Shown here in pieces: positions 56,686-64,000 of a stretch of DNA of 64,000 nucleotides. A program made the position numbers and the translations under genes. Source of the stretch: JACDAN01 sp963847235 (GTDB lineage Bacteria > Actinomycetota > Thermoleophilia > Gaiellales > Gaiellaceae); NCBI GenBank assembly GCA_963847235.1, contig CAWJYU010000014.1, positions 124,001 through 188,000 on the forward strand, read 5' to 3'. The notes under the pieces are model-generated. The model did no database searches, was not told the DNA's origin, and saw nothing but the letters and a program-made list of their open reading frames with translations. Each line of letters opens with the position of its first letter. The stretch's first letter is position 1.

Positions 56686-57960
56686 GTGACGCGGACCACC
56701 TCGCCGAAGCTGCCGGCGTACGCCGGGCTGGCCGCGTTCGGGCTCCTCGCGGCCGTCGCGCTCGGCCGGCCGGAGCTCGCGGTGCTCGCGGCGCCGTTCG
56801 CACTGATCCCCGCCCTCGGGCTGCCACTCGCGCGGGAGCCGTCCCTGCGCGCCTGGTCGACGCTGGCCTCCGAGCGGACGGTCGAGGGCGCCACGGTCGG
56901 CCTCGAGCTGGAGCTCCGCGCCGAGGCGGCGGTCCCGCACGCCGAGGTCGCGCTCGTGCTCCCAGAGGGCGCGCGTGCGGTCGACGGCCCGAACCCGGCG
57001 CTCGTTCGCATCGGTCCCGGGCAGACCGTCGAGCTGGCGTGGCAGATCGAGTGCGGCCACTGGGGCGCGTTCACCCTCGGGCAGGCGGCGATCCGGAGTC
57101 GAGACGCCTTCGGTCTCTTCGTCTACGAGCAAGTGGTGGGGGCCCGAGCGCCGCTGAAGGTCTATCCGTCGGCGGAGCGACTCCGGTCCGTGCTTCGGCC
57201 GCTCGAGACGCAGCCCTCAGCGGGGAACCAGGTCGCGCGCGAGCGCGGCGACGGCATCGAGTTCGCCGACCTCCGTCCGTTCGTTCACGGCGACAGGCTC
57301 CGGCGGGTCAACTGGCGCGCGACTGCGCGGTCCGGCGAGCTCTGGGTCAACGACATGCACCCGGAGCGCAACACCGACGTCGTCATCTTCCTCGACACCT
57401 TCGTCGAGGCGCGGCGCGAGGACCAGGGCACGCTCGACCTCGCGGTTCGCGCGGCGGCGACGCTGGCGGAGCGCTACCTCGCGCACCGGGACCGGGTCGG
57501 GCTCGTGGCCTTCGGCGGGATCCTGAACTGGCTGACACCGGCGACCGGGATCGTCCAGCGCTACCGGATCGTCGACGCGCTGCTCGACGCGGAGATCATG
57601 CTCAGCTACGCCTGGAAGGACATCGACGTCGTTCCCCGCCGGACGCTGCCGTCGCAGGCGCTCGTCGTCGCCCTGTCGCCGCTACTCGACGACCGCGCGC
57701 TCGCGGCACTGGCCGACCTGCGGCGCCGCGGCTTCGACCTCGCCGTGATCGAGATCTCGCCCGTGCCGTTCGCCCCGCACGTTGCGGAAGAGTCGGATCC
57801 GCTGGTGGAACGGCTCTGGCTCCTCCGACGGGCGGCGAGGCGGACGGCGTTCCACGCACTCGGCGTGCCTGTTGTCGAGTGGCGCGAGGGCGAGGCACTT
57901 CAGTCGGCGATCGGGGAGGTGACAGCATTCAGGCGGGCCGCGCATCTCGCACGCCGCTAG
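56686..57960 (+). CDS. DUF58 protein (VWA-like)
   Basis: A 424-residue DUF58 protein. Two N-terminal helices (PAYAGLAAFGLLAAVALGRPELAVL) and a beta-rich region precede the DUF58 signature FADLRPFVHGDRLRRVNWRATAR. The VWA-like core with NTDVVIFLDTFVEARRED follows. MoxR-DUF58 pairs are thought to act as chaperone or assembly units. Its GTG start begins 1 base after the MoxR stop. Confidence 0.91.
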   Translation: MTRTTSPKLPAYAGLAAFGLLAAVALGRPELAVLAAPFALIPALGLPLAREPSLRAWSTLASERTVEGATVGLELELRAEAAVPHAEVALVLPEGARAVDGPNPALVRIGPGQTVELAWQIECGHWGAFTLGQAAIRSRDAFGLFVYEQVVGARAPLKVYPSAERLRSVLRPLETQPSAGNQVARERGDGIEFADLRPFVHGDRLRRVNWRATARSGELWVNDMHPERNTDVVIFLDTFVEARREDQGTLDLAVRAAATLAERYLAHRDRVGLVAFGGILNWLTPATGIVQRYRIVDALLDAEIMLSYAWKDIDVVPRRTLPSQALVVALSPLLDDRALAALADLRRRGFDLAVIEISPVPFAPHVAEESDPLVERLWLLRRAARRTAFHALGVPVVEWREGEALQSAIGEVTAFRRAAHLARR

Positions 57961-58454
57961 TCACGGGCGTCGCCGCCGTGCTGACGGCTGCGCTCGTCGG
58001 CGCCTCCGCCGTTGCGGCGGCGGGCGAGCTCCGGCTGCTGGCCGCGGGCTTGTCGGCGAGCGCGACTGCCGTTCTTGCGGCGGGCCTCTGGCGTGGACGG
58101 TCGATCGTCGTCCCGTGGGTCCTGCTGGCGCTCGGAGCCGCCGCGGCCGCGTCGTTCGCCGACGGCGGCGACCCTGCGCGCTCGCCGCTCTTCGCCGCCG
58201 GGCTGATCGCGGTCGGGGAGCTCTCGTACTGGTCGCTGGAGACCCGCCTGAGCCAACCGGCCTCGCCCGGGATCGCCGCCCGGCGGGTCGCGCTCCTCTC
58301 CGCGCTCGTGGCCGGCTCGATCGCGATCGGCGCCGTGCTGGTCTCGGTCGCGCGGATCGACGTGGGCGGTGGGCTTGCGCTCGAGGGAGCAGGCGTGGCG
58401 GCCGCGGTGGCGCTCGCCGCAGCCGTCTACGGGCTCAGCCGCCGCGCTGCCTGA
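57927..58454 (+). CDS. Small hydrophobic membrane protein, start uncertain
   Basis: A hydrophobic protein of about 158-175 residues with about five helices (VTGVAAVLTAALVGASAVAA, LLAAGLSASATAVLAAGLW, VVPWVLLALGAAAAASFADG, VALLSALVAGSIAIGAVL, AGVAAAVALAAAVYGLS). The frame is in the operon with DUF58, but no ATG/GTG/TTG with a ribosome site is placed well. ATT 57927 lies 7 bases after GGGGAGG, while GTG 57978 would begin inside the first helix. I report the ATT as the possible start. Function unknown. Confidence 0.6.
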   Translation: MQAGRASRTPLVTGVAAVLTAALVGASAVAAAGELRLLAAGLSASATAVLAAGLWRGRSIVVPWVLLALGAAAAASFADGGDPARSPLFAAGLIAVGELSYWSLETRLSQPASPGIAARRVALLSALVAGSIAIGAVLVSVARIDVGGGLALEGAGVAAAVALAAAVYGLSRRAA

Positions 58455-58461
58455 CCTCGGG

Positions 58462-58467
58462 TAGATT
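58462..58467 (+). promoter_or_regulatory. -10 box for the 2-oxoacid dehydrogenase operon
   Basis: TAGATT, 10 bases before the ATG at 58478. Confidence 0.55.
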
Positions 58468-58477
58468 CGCGGCTGCC

Positions 58478-59542
58478 ATGGCGCAAGTCTTGCCCGACGA
58501 GCGCGAACTGCGCCGTGTCATCGGCGACGGCGAGGGCATCCCGGACCGCGAGGTCGAGGGGCTCGACGAGAGCGACCTGATCGAGCTCTACCGCTCGATG
58601 ATCACGCTGCGCACCTACGACGAGCGGTCGGTCGTGTACCACCGCCAGGGCCGGATCGGCACCTACGCGATCTTCTGGAACCACGAGGCGATGCAGGCCG
58701 GATCCGTCTACGCGCTCGAGCGCGAGGACTGGATCTTCCCGAGCTACCGCGAGTCCGCGATCGGGCTCCTGCGCGGGATGCCGGTCTCGACCGTCCTCTC
58801 CTGGTGGCGTGGGCACCCGGTCGGCTGGTGGAACCCGCTCGACTACAACGTTGCGTCGATCTGCGTCCCGATCGCGACGCACGTCCCGCACGCGGTGGGT
58901 CTCGCGTGGGGGAAGAAGCTGCGCGGCGAGCGGGCGGTCGCGATTGCGTACTTCGGCGACGGCGCGACCTCCGAGGGCTCGTTCCACGAGGGCGCGAACT
59001 TCGCCGGCGTCATGAAGGCGCCCGCGATCCTCTTCTGCAACAACAACCAGTGGGCGATCTCGACCCCGGTCTCGGCGCAGACGGCGGCGGAGACGCTGGC
59101 CGACAAGGCGGCGGGCTACGGGATGCCGGGCGTGCGCGTTGACGGCGGCGACGTCCTGGCGGTTTACGAGGCGACCCGGACGGCAGTCGAGCGCGCGAGA
59201 GCCGGCGAGGGGCCGACGTTCGTCGAGGCGGTCACCTACCGGACAGCGCCGCACGCCACCGCCGACGACCAGGCCGCGTACATCGACCTCGAGCGCGTGG
59301 AGGAGGAGAAGCGCAACGAGTGCGTCGGCCGCTACGAGCGCTATCTGCAGCGGCTCGGCGTCCTGACGGACGAGCGCGCCGAGGAGATCCGCGCTGAGGC
59401 GCTCGAGCGGATGCGCGAGGGGATCGCAGCTGCCGAGGCCGAGCCGCCTGCCGGGCCGGAGCTCCTGTTCGAGCACACATTCGCGAACCCGCCTGCGTCC
59501 TTCGCCGAGGAGCTCGCCGAGCTCCGGAGGTTGCTGCCGTGA
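58478..59542 (+). CDS. 2-Oxoacid dehydrogenase E1 alpha subunit
   Basis: A 354-residue thiamine-diphosphate-dependent E1alpha. The ThDP motif is YFGDGATSEGSFHEGANFAG VMKAPAILFCNNNQW. The substrate and phosphorylation-loop region is TYRTAPHATADDQAAYID. It belongs to the branched-chain (BCKDH) or pyruvate type alpha/beta heterotetramers. I cannot choose the substrate from the sequence. The stop overlaps the E1beta GTG by 4 bases (GTGA). Confidence 0.93.
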   Translation: MAQVLPDERELRRVIGDGEGIPDREVEGLDESDLIELYRSMITLRTYDERSVVYHRQGRIGTYAIFWNHEAMQAGSVYALEREDWIFPSYRESAIGLLRGMPVSTVLSWWRGHPVGWWNPLDYNVASICVPIATHVPHAVGLAWGKKLRGERAVAIAYFGDGATSEGSFHEGANFAGVMKAPAILFCNNNQWAISTPVSAQTAAETLADKAAGYGMPGVRVDGGDVLAVYEATRTAVERARAGEGPTFVEAVTYRTAPHATADDQAAYIDLERVEEEKRNECVGRYERYLQRLGVLTDERAEEIRAEALERMREGIAAAEAEPPAGPELLFEHTFANPPASFAEELAELRRLLP

Positions 59543-60513
59543 GCGAGAGGCTCCTCGTCGAGGCGATCAACGACTGCTTCCACGTCGAGCTGGAGCGGGA
59601 CGACAACGTGATGGTCATGGGCGAGGACGTCGGCCGCGCCGGAGGCGTCTTCCGGGCGACGGCAGGGCTGCGCGACCGCTTCGGCGCCGACCGCTGCGTC
59701 GACACGCCGCTGGCCGAGGCGGGGATCCTCGGCACTGCCATCGGCCTCTGCATGGCCGGGTGGCGGCCGGTCTGCGAGATGCAGTACGACGCGTTCAGCT
59801 ACCCGTGCCTCGACCAGCTGATCACGCACGTCGGGCGCTACCGCTGGCGCACGGGCGGCGCGATGGAGTTTCCCGTCACGATCCGCATGCCGTACGGGGG
59901 CGGCGTGCGGGCGCCGGAGCTCCACGACGACTCGCCGGAGGCCTACTACGCGCACACGCCGGGCGTGAAGGTCGCGATCCCGTCGACACCGGCGGACGCG
60001 AAAGGCCTGCTGGCGTCGGCGATCCGCGAGCCCGACCCGGTCGTGATCCTCGAGCCCAAGCTCCACTACCGGACGATGCGCGGTGAAGTGCCGGACGGGG
60101 AGTACACGGTGCCGCTCGGGCAGGCGCGGCTCGCGCGGGAAGGGACGGACGTCTCGCTCGTCGCCTACGGCTCGATGGTGCCGCTGTGCGAGCAGGCCGC
60201 CGACGGGCTGGTCGACGAGGCGAGCGTCGAGGTCCTCGACCTCCGGACGCTGAAGCCGCTGGACGAGGAGGCGCTGCTCGCCTCGGCTGCCAAGACCGGC
60301 CGGGTGGTGATCGTCCAGGAGGCGCCGCGCACCGCCGGCTTCGGCGCCGAGCTGGCGGCGATCCTGGCGGAGAAGGCGATCCTCGATCTCCGCGGGCCGG
60401 TGATCCGCGTGACCGGCTACGACGTCCCGTACCCGTACTGGCAGATCGAGGACGCGTACATGCCGTCGGTCGAGCGGGTCACGGACGCGGTCCGCAAGCT
60501 GCTCGAGTTCTAG
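59539..60513 (+). CDS. 2-Oxoacid dehydrogenase E1 beta subunit
   Basis: A 324-residue E1beta. Features are VMVMGEDVGRAGGVFRATAGL, DTPLAEAGILGTAIGLCMAG, EMQYDAFSYPCLDQLITHVGR and a C-terminal DIDVPYPYWQ-like GYDVPYPYWQIEDAYMPS. With E1alpha it makes the heterotetramer that decarboxylates a 2-oxoacid and acylates the E2 lipoyl group. The E2 gene follows after four other genes. Confidence 0.94.
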   Translation: MSERLLVEAINDCFHVELERDDNVMVMGEDVGRAGGVFRATAGLRDRFGADRCVDTPLAEAGILGTAIGLCMAGWRPVCEMQYDAFSYPCLDQLITHVGRYRWRTGGAMEFPVTIRMPYGGGVRAPELHDDSPEAYYAHTPGVKVAIPSTPADAKGLLASAIREPDPVVILEPKLHYRTMRGEVPDGEYTVPLGQARLAREGTDVSLVAYGSMVPLCEQAADGLVDEASVEVLDLRTLKPLDEEALLASAAKTGRVVIVQEAPRTAGFGAELAAILAEKAILDLRGPVIRVTGYDVPYPYWQIEDAYMPSVERVTDAVRKLLEF

Positions 60514-60963
60514 GTGCGTCAGAACGCTCGTCTGGCGCGGGATCGACGAGCCGCGCATGGAGATCGCCGCGCCGAGGTGGTCGACGGGGTCCTAGCGCGC
60601 CTCGGGTACCCAGATCGGCGTGGCGTACGAGCTCCGTTACGAGCTCGAGCCCGGCCGGCTTCGCGCGCAGGTCGTCGACGGGTCGAGCCTCGACATCGGA
60701 CTCGACGGCACGGACTTCTTCGATCTGGCGACCTCGCCGCTCTTCAACTCGCTGCCGATGCTGGCCGGGCTCGACGAGGCGACGGACTTCGTCATGACGT
60801 TCGTCGACGTGCCGTCTTGGAGGTGTCGCGCTCGGAGCAGCGCTACGAGCCCTTGGGCGAGCGACCGATGCGGTACAGCTCGGGCGACTTCGTCGCCGAG
60901 ATCGAGTTCGACGACGACGGGTTCGTCACGCGGTACCAGCACCTCGCCGAGCGGGTGAGCTGA
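60514..60963 (+). pseudogene. Putative glycolipid-binding protein, several frame breaks
   Basis: The family is a putative glycolipid-binding domain of about 185 residues. Pieces lie in order in two frames: LVWRGIDEPRMEIA, then AEVVDGVLA, then GTQIGVAYELRYELEPGRLRAQVVDGSSLDIGLDGTDFFDLATSPLFNS, MLAGLDEATDFVMTFVDVPS, and finally LEVSRSEQRYEPLGERPMRY SSGDFVAEIEFDDDGFVTRYQHL. Frame changes fall near 60572, 60605 and 60823, plus one near the start. It ends one base inside the acetamidase ATG. Like the allantoate hydrolase it is either decayed or poorly sequenced. Confidence 0.72.
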
Positions 60964-61823
60964 TGGCCCTTCACGAGCTGCCGTGCGAGCCGTGGGCGCT
61001 GCACGGGCATTTCTCGCGCGACCTCGAGCCGGTGTTGACCGTCGACTCCGGCGACACGGTTCGGATCTCGACGCCGAACCACGCCTGGGAGGTCGAGCCG
61101 GACGAGCACGTCGTTGCTCGGAGCCCGGAGATCGACACCGGCCACGCGCTGGCCGGGCCGATCGAGGTACGGGGTGCGAGGGCCGGTCAGACGCTCGTCG
61201 TCCGCATCGAGGAGGTACGGCCCGCGCACTGGGGCGTGACGCACGGCGGCGAGAACCACGCCGTCTACTGGGACCTCCGCGCCGGGATCGGACGCGCACT
61301 CGACCGCGAGCTCGACCTGAAGCCGTTCCTCGGGGTCATGGGCATGCCGCCGCCGGAGCCCGGCGTCCACTCGACGATCCCGCCGCGGCGCTGGGGCGGG
61401 AATCTCGACTGCAAGGAGCTCGTCGCCGGTTCGACGCTCTACCTTCCGATTCCGGTCGACGGTGCGCTCTTCTCGGCCGGCGACGGGCACGCCGCTCAGG
61501 GCGACGGCGAGGTCTCCGGCACCGCGATCGAGACGCCCGCGCAGGCTCGGCTCACGCTGGACGTCGACGAGGAGCTACGGCTCGAGTGGCCAGTCGCTCG
61601 CGTCCGGGGCGCCTGGCTCACGTTCGGCCTGGACGAGCATCTCGGGCGGGCGGCGAAGATCGCCGTCGACGGGATGGTGGCGCTGATGGGCCGGGAGCTC
61701 GGGGTGACTGGCGGCGACGCGCTGGTCCTGGCCAGCGTCGGTGTCGACCTCCATGTGACCCAGGTGGTGAACGGGACGCTGGGCGTCCACGCCGTCCTGC
61801 GGGACGACGCCTTCCGCGTGTGA
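60963..61823 (+). CDS. Acetamidase/formamidase family protein
   Basis: A 286-residue FmdA/AmdA-family amidohydrolase. Features are ISTPNHAWEVEPDEHVVARS, GGENHAVYWDLR, PPRRWGGNLDCKELVAGSTLYLPIPVDGALFSAGDGHAAQGDGEVS and TAIETPAQARLTL. The HAAQGDGE motif holds the proposed metal/catalytic positions. It releases ammonia from short amides such as formamide; the substrate is unproven. ATG 60963 overlaps the previous stop. Confidence 0.9.
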   Translation: MALHELPCEPWALHGHFSRDLEPVLTVDSGDTVRISTPNHAWEVEPDEHVVARSPEIDTGHALAGPIEVRGARAGQTLVVRIEEVRPAHWGVTHGGENHAVYWDLRAGIGRALDRELDLKPFLGVMGMPPPEPGVHSTIPPRRWGGNLDCKELVAGSTLYLPIPVDGALFSAGDGHAAQGDGEVSGTAIETPAQARLTLDVDEELRLEWPVARVRGAWLTFGLDEHLGRAAKIAVDGMVALMGRELGVTGGDALVLASVGVDLHVTQVVNGTLGVHAVLRDDAFRV

Positions 61824-62209
61824 GCGAACGGCTCCGGCTCTGGCTCGAGCGCGGCCCGTCCGGCTACTACCTGCGCGACGCGGCGACGGGCGAGCCGGTG
61901 CGCTGGGAGGACGAGCGGATCCGCGTCGTGCCCGCAGCCGGCGTGTCCTTCCGGCCCGAGTCGCTTCCGGACCCGTCCTTCGAGCCGGGCCGCCGGCTCG
62001 CGCTCGTCCCGGAGCCGGAGAACGAGCACGATCCGAACGCCGTCGGAATCTGGAACGAGGAGCGGACGCTCCAGGTCGGCTACGTGCCGCGCGAGGTGGC
62101 GCCGGAGCTTCGCGGCGACGAGCAGGCCGTGTCGCTCTGGCGCGTCGAGGCCGGTCTCCGCGTGCTGATCGCGCCGGCCGACGCGTGGATCGCGACGCCA
62201 CGCTCGTGA
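61820..62209 (+). CDS. Stand-alone HIRAN-domain protein
   Basis: A 129-residue protein with a HIRAN domain (FEPGRRLALVPEPENEHDPNAVGIWNEER TLQVGYVPREVAPEL). HIRAN modules bind DNA 3' ends or stalled forks and usually sit on helicases. Here the domain is alone with a short N-terminal extension. GTG 61820 overlaps the acetamidase stop (GTGA), and its stop overlaps the GNAT start. Confidence 0.85.
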   Translation: MSERLRLWLERGPSGYYLRDAATGEPVRWEDERIRVVPAAGVSFRPESLPDPSFEPGRRLALVPEPENEHDPNAVGIWNEERTLQVGYVPREVAPELRGDEQAVSLWRVEAGLRVLIAPADAWIATPRS

Positions 62210-62652
62210 AGCTCACGATCCGCCCGGCCACCCCGGAGATGTTCGCCGACCTCCGAACCTGGCGGTACGAGCCTCCGTACGACTTCTACGACGGCGATGC
62301 AGAGCCGGTGCGCAATCCGGAGCGGTGGTACGAGGCGCTCGACGAGGCCGGCGCGCTTGTCGGCAACTTCTACTTCGAGGAGAAAGGCGACGCGGTCGAG
62401 ATCGGCCTCGGCCTCCGTCCGGAACTGACAGGCCGCGGGCTCGGGCTCGAGTTCCTGCGGGCCGGCATCGAGTACGTCAGGGCGCGATTCGACGCCGAGC
62501 GCGTCATCCTCAACGTCGCAGCGTTCAACGAGCGGGCGATCAAGGTCTACGAGCGAGCGGGGTTCCGCGAGACCGGGCGCCACACCCGGCAGTTCGACCG
62601 GTGGGGAGACGTCGAGTTCGTCGAGATGGAGCAGGCCGCCGAGCGCGGGTAG
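62206..62652 (+). CDS. GNAT-family acetyltransferase
   Basis: A 148-residue GNAT. Features are VKLTIRPATPEMFADLRTWRY, then VEIGLGLRPELTGRGLGLEFLRAGIEYV (the acetyl-CoA pyrophosphate loop R/QxxGxG/A), and NVAAFNERAIKVYERAGFRETGR. It resembles RimJ/RimL-type N-acetyltransferases. GTG 62206 was chosen because it overlaps the preceding TGA (GTGA), matching its neighbours; an earlier GTG at 62185 lies inside the HIRAN gene. Confidence 0.88.
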   Translation: MKLTIRPATPEMFADLRTWRYEPPYDFYDGDAEPVRNPERWYEALDEAGALVGNFYFEEKGDAVEIGLGLRPELTGRGLGLEFLRAGIEYVRARFDAERVILNVAAFNERAIKVYERAGFRETGRHTRQFDRWGDVEFVEMEQAAERG

Positions 62653-62655
62653 GTT
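62650..62655 (+). promoter_or_regulatory. -10 box for the E2 gene
   Basis: TAGGTT, 9 bases before the ATG at 62665. Confidence 0.55.
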
Positions 62656-62664
62656 TCGCCGGCC

Positions 62665-63762
62665 ATGGCCTACGAGTTCAAGCTGCCGGATCTCGGCGAG
62701 GGACTGACCGAGGGGGAGATCGCGCGCTGGCTCGTCGAGGAGGGCCAGGAGATCGCCGAGGACGACCCGCTCGTCGAGGTCCAGACCGACAAGACGACCG
62801 TGGAGATCCCGTCGCCGGCCGCGGGGAAGGTCGCGAGCATCCTGGTCGAGGAAGGCAAGGTCGTCCCAGTCGGGACCGTGCTCGTCGTGATCGGCGAGGA
62901 CCGAGCGGCGCCTGCGGCCGAGGAGCAGCCGCGGGCGGAACCGGCGCCTGCGCAGGAGGCAGCACCGAGGACGCCGACGCCCTCGAATCCGTCGCGAGTC
63001 CGCGCGACTCCGTTGATCCGGAAGATCGCGCAGGAGCTCGGCGTCGACCTCGCGGAGGTCGACAGCACCGGGCCGCAGGGACAGATCACCGAGGAGGACG
63101 TGCGGCGCGCCGCCTCGGGCCCGTCGGAAGGTCGGCGTGAGCCGCTGCGCGGCGTCCGCAGGCTGATCGCAGAGCACATGGCGCGCGCCCACCAAGAGGT
63201 GGCCCCGGTGACCTGGGTCGAGGAGTGCGACTTCGGAGCCGTCGACCTGAAGCTCCTGGTCCCGACCGTCCTGAAGGCGACGGCCGAGGCGCTGCAGGAG
63301 TTCCCCGAGCTCAACGCACGGCTCGAGGGCGACGAGATCGTCTACCTCGACCGCTACGACCTCGGGCTGGCCGTCCAGACCGATCAGGGGCTCGTCGTGC
63401 CGGTTGTCCGTGGCGTCGACTCCAGGTCGATCGAGGAGCTCGACGTCGAGGTACGCCGCCTCGCCGACGCTGCCCGTGCCGGCTCGCTCACCGCCGAGGA
63501 GCTCCGCGGCTCCACCTTCACCGTCACGAGCGCGGGAAAGCTCGCCGGCCTGTTCCAGACTCCGATCGTGAACCACCCCGAGGTCGCGATCCTCAGCCTC
63601 GGACGGATCGCCGACCGGCCGGTCGTCCGGGACGGCGAGATCGTCGTGCGGCCGGTCGGCTACGTGGCGCTGACGTTCGACCACCGCGTCGTCGACGGCG
63701 CCCGGGCGGCGGAGTTCGGACTTGCCGTCCTCCGCCGCCTCGAGCAGCCTGCCGCGACTTAG
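62665..63762 (+). CDS. Dihydrolipoamide acyltransferase E2 subunit
   Basis: A 365-residue E2. A single lipoyl domain carries Lys43 in VQTDKTTVEIPSP. An Ala/Pro/Glu linker follows. A peripheral-subunit-binding domain (RVRATPLIRKIAQELGVDLA EVDSTGPQGQITEEDVRRA, about residues 112-150) precedes the catalytic domain, which ends with LTFDHRVVDGARAAEF (HRVVDG). It is shorter than many E2s because there is only one lipoyl domain. It completes the complex with the E1 subunits. An E3 gene is not in the window. Confidence 0.94.
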   Translation: MAYEFKLPDLGEGLTEGEIARWLVEEGQEIAEDDPLVEVQTDKTTVEIPSPAAGKVASILVEEGKVVPVGTVLVVIGEDRAAPAAEEQPRAEPAPAQEAAPRTPTPSNPSRVRATPLIRKIAQELGVDLAEVDSTGPQGQITEEDVRRAASGPSEGRREPLRGVRRLIAEHMARAHQEVAPVTWVEECDFGAVDLKLLVPTVLKATAEALQEFPELNARLEGDEIVYLDRYDLGLAVQTDQGLVVPVVRGVDSRSIEELDVEVRRLADAARAGSLTAEELRGSTFTVTSAGKLAGLFQTPIVNHPEVAILSLGRIADRPVVRDGEIVVRPVGYVALTFDHRVVDGARAAEFGLAVLRRLEQPAAT

Positions 63763-64000
63763 TTAGTCGTCGTCGTCGTCACCGCGGATCTGACCGCGGA
63801 TCTCACCGCCGGGTGCACGCGGGGAGGTATGGACGTTGGCGTACGTCTCGCCCTTCCGCATTGCGCGCAGCAGGTCGGCGAAGTTGCCCGGCCTCGACAC
63901 CCTGGCCGTGCAGGGCAGTGATGTCAGCCGCTTCGATCGTGCCGTTGACCGTGGCCGTGGGACCGGCCGGACACGCAGGCTGCGTCGTGCCGCCACAGAG
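63763..64000 (-). pseudogene. CHRD-domain protein, cut by window edge and frame-broken
   Basis: C-terminal part of a CHRD-domain protein. PACPAGPTATVNGTIEAADI and GQGVEAG are read in one frame up to about base 63889. Then NFADLLRAMRKGETYANVHT SPRAPGGEIRGQIRGDDDDD continues in another. Removing one G from GCCGGGCAAC restores VEAGNFADLLRAM. The N-terminus and signal peptide lie beyond the window end. CHRD proteins are usually secreted. The stop lies directly after the E2 stop (convergent). Confidence 0.75.

Noticed and set aside
12567..61000. Programmed ribosomal frameshifting as an explanation for the broken genes
   Set aside because: The break sites lack a common slippery heptamer or downstream pseudoknot, affect unrelated families and differ in direction. 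Sequence error or mutation is simpler.
1..64000. CRISPR arrays, insertion sequences, prophage, rRNA or conjugation genes
   Set aside because: No spaced direct repeats, transposase DDE motifs, integrase or rRNA sequence were seen on either strand.

Overview
The window is about 64 kb of very GC-rich chromosomal DNA. Codons are dominated by G/C third positions, GTG starts are frequent, stop/start overlaps (GTGA, ATGA) are common, and many start codons lie 6-11 bases after an actinobacterial -10 box (TANNNT). Together with the gene content (M36 peptidase, GerW, CHRD, DUF885 pairs, PaaABCD with a TetR regulator, aerobic-type Mo hydroxylases), this points to an Actinobacteriota chromosome, probably of the Thermoleophilia type. 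The class assignment rests on family resemblance only. I see no rRNA, CRISPR array, insertion sequence or prophage.

Layout. 0-4 kb: 3' end of groEL, a palindrome-rich gap, a broken DUF4260 gene, a molybdopterin oxidoreductase divergent from ygfZ, and a tRNA-Arg(GCG). 4.2-11 kb: imelysin-type lipoprotein plus FTR1 iron permease, a HerA-like ATPase, small membrane proteins and an ornithine-cyclodeaminase-family enzyme. 11-18 kb: thiolase plus two tandem DUF885 peptidases, aldehyde dehydrogenase, MFS transporter. 18-30 kb: a purine-catabolism island. It has an NCS2 permease, a shattered allantoate amidohydrolase, and an overlapping six-gene minus-strand operon (adenine deaminase, guanine/8-oxoguanine-type deaminase, UraH, UraD, PuuD, DUF3830). 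The three xanthine dehydrogenase subunits lie divergently, interrupted by a low-molecular-weight phosphatase. 30-36 kb: DUF899, EthD, two enoyl-CoA hydratases, GerW, HtrA, PaaG-type isomerase. 36-39 kb: a lipoprotein/methyltransferase/MFS operon. 39-46 kb: MoxR plus VWA genes convergent with a form II coxS-L-M set, then a cupin and a LuxR regulator. 46.7-49.6 kb: paaABCD with a divergent TetR gene. 49.7-53.3 kb: a 1181-residue secreted M36 metallopeptidase. 53-58 kb: lipid kinase and a MoxR/DUF58/DUF4129 operon. 58-64 kb: 2-oxoacid dehydrogenase E1alpha, E1beta and E2, with four unrelated genes between E1beta and E2, then a CHRD protein at the edge.

Working together. The 18-30 kb island can take adenine and guanine to xanthine, urate, 5-hydroxyisourate, OHCU and allantoin. 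Allantoinase is not in the window and the allantoate step is frame-disrupted. The paa genes would hydroxylate phenylacetyl-CoA, and the hydratases, thiolase and PaaG-like isomerase could serve downstream CoA steps.

Two cross-cutting signals stand out. First, leaderless -10-to-start spacing recurs, including divergent gene pairs whose -10 boxes overlap on opposite strands. Second, at least twelve otherwise intact genes carry frame breaks, most of them explained by one extra base (often an A after G or C). This looks more like systematic sequence or assembly error than gene decay and affects how the gene models should be read.
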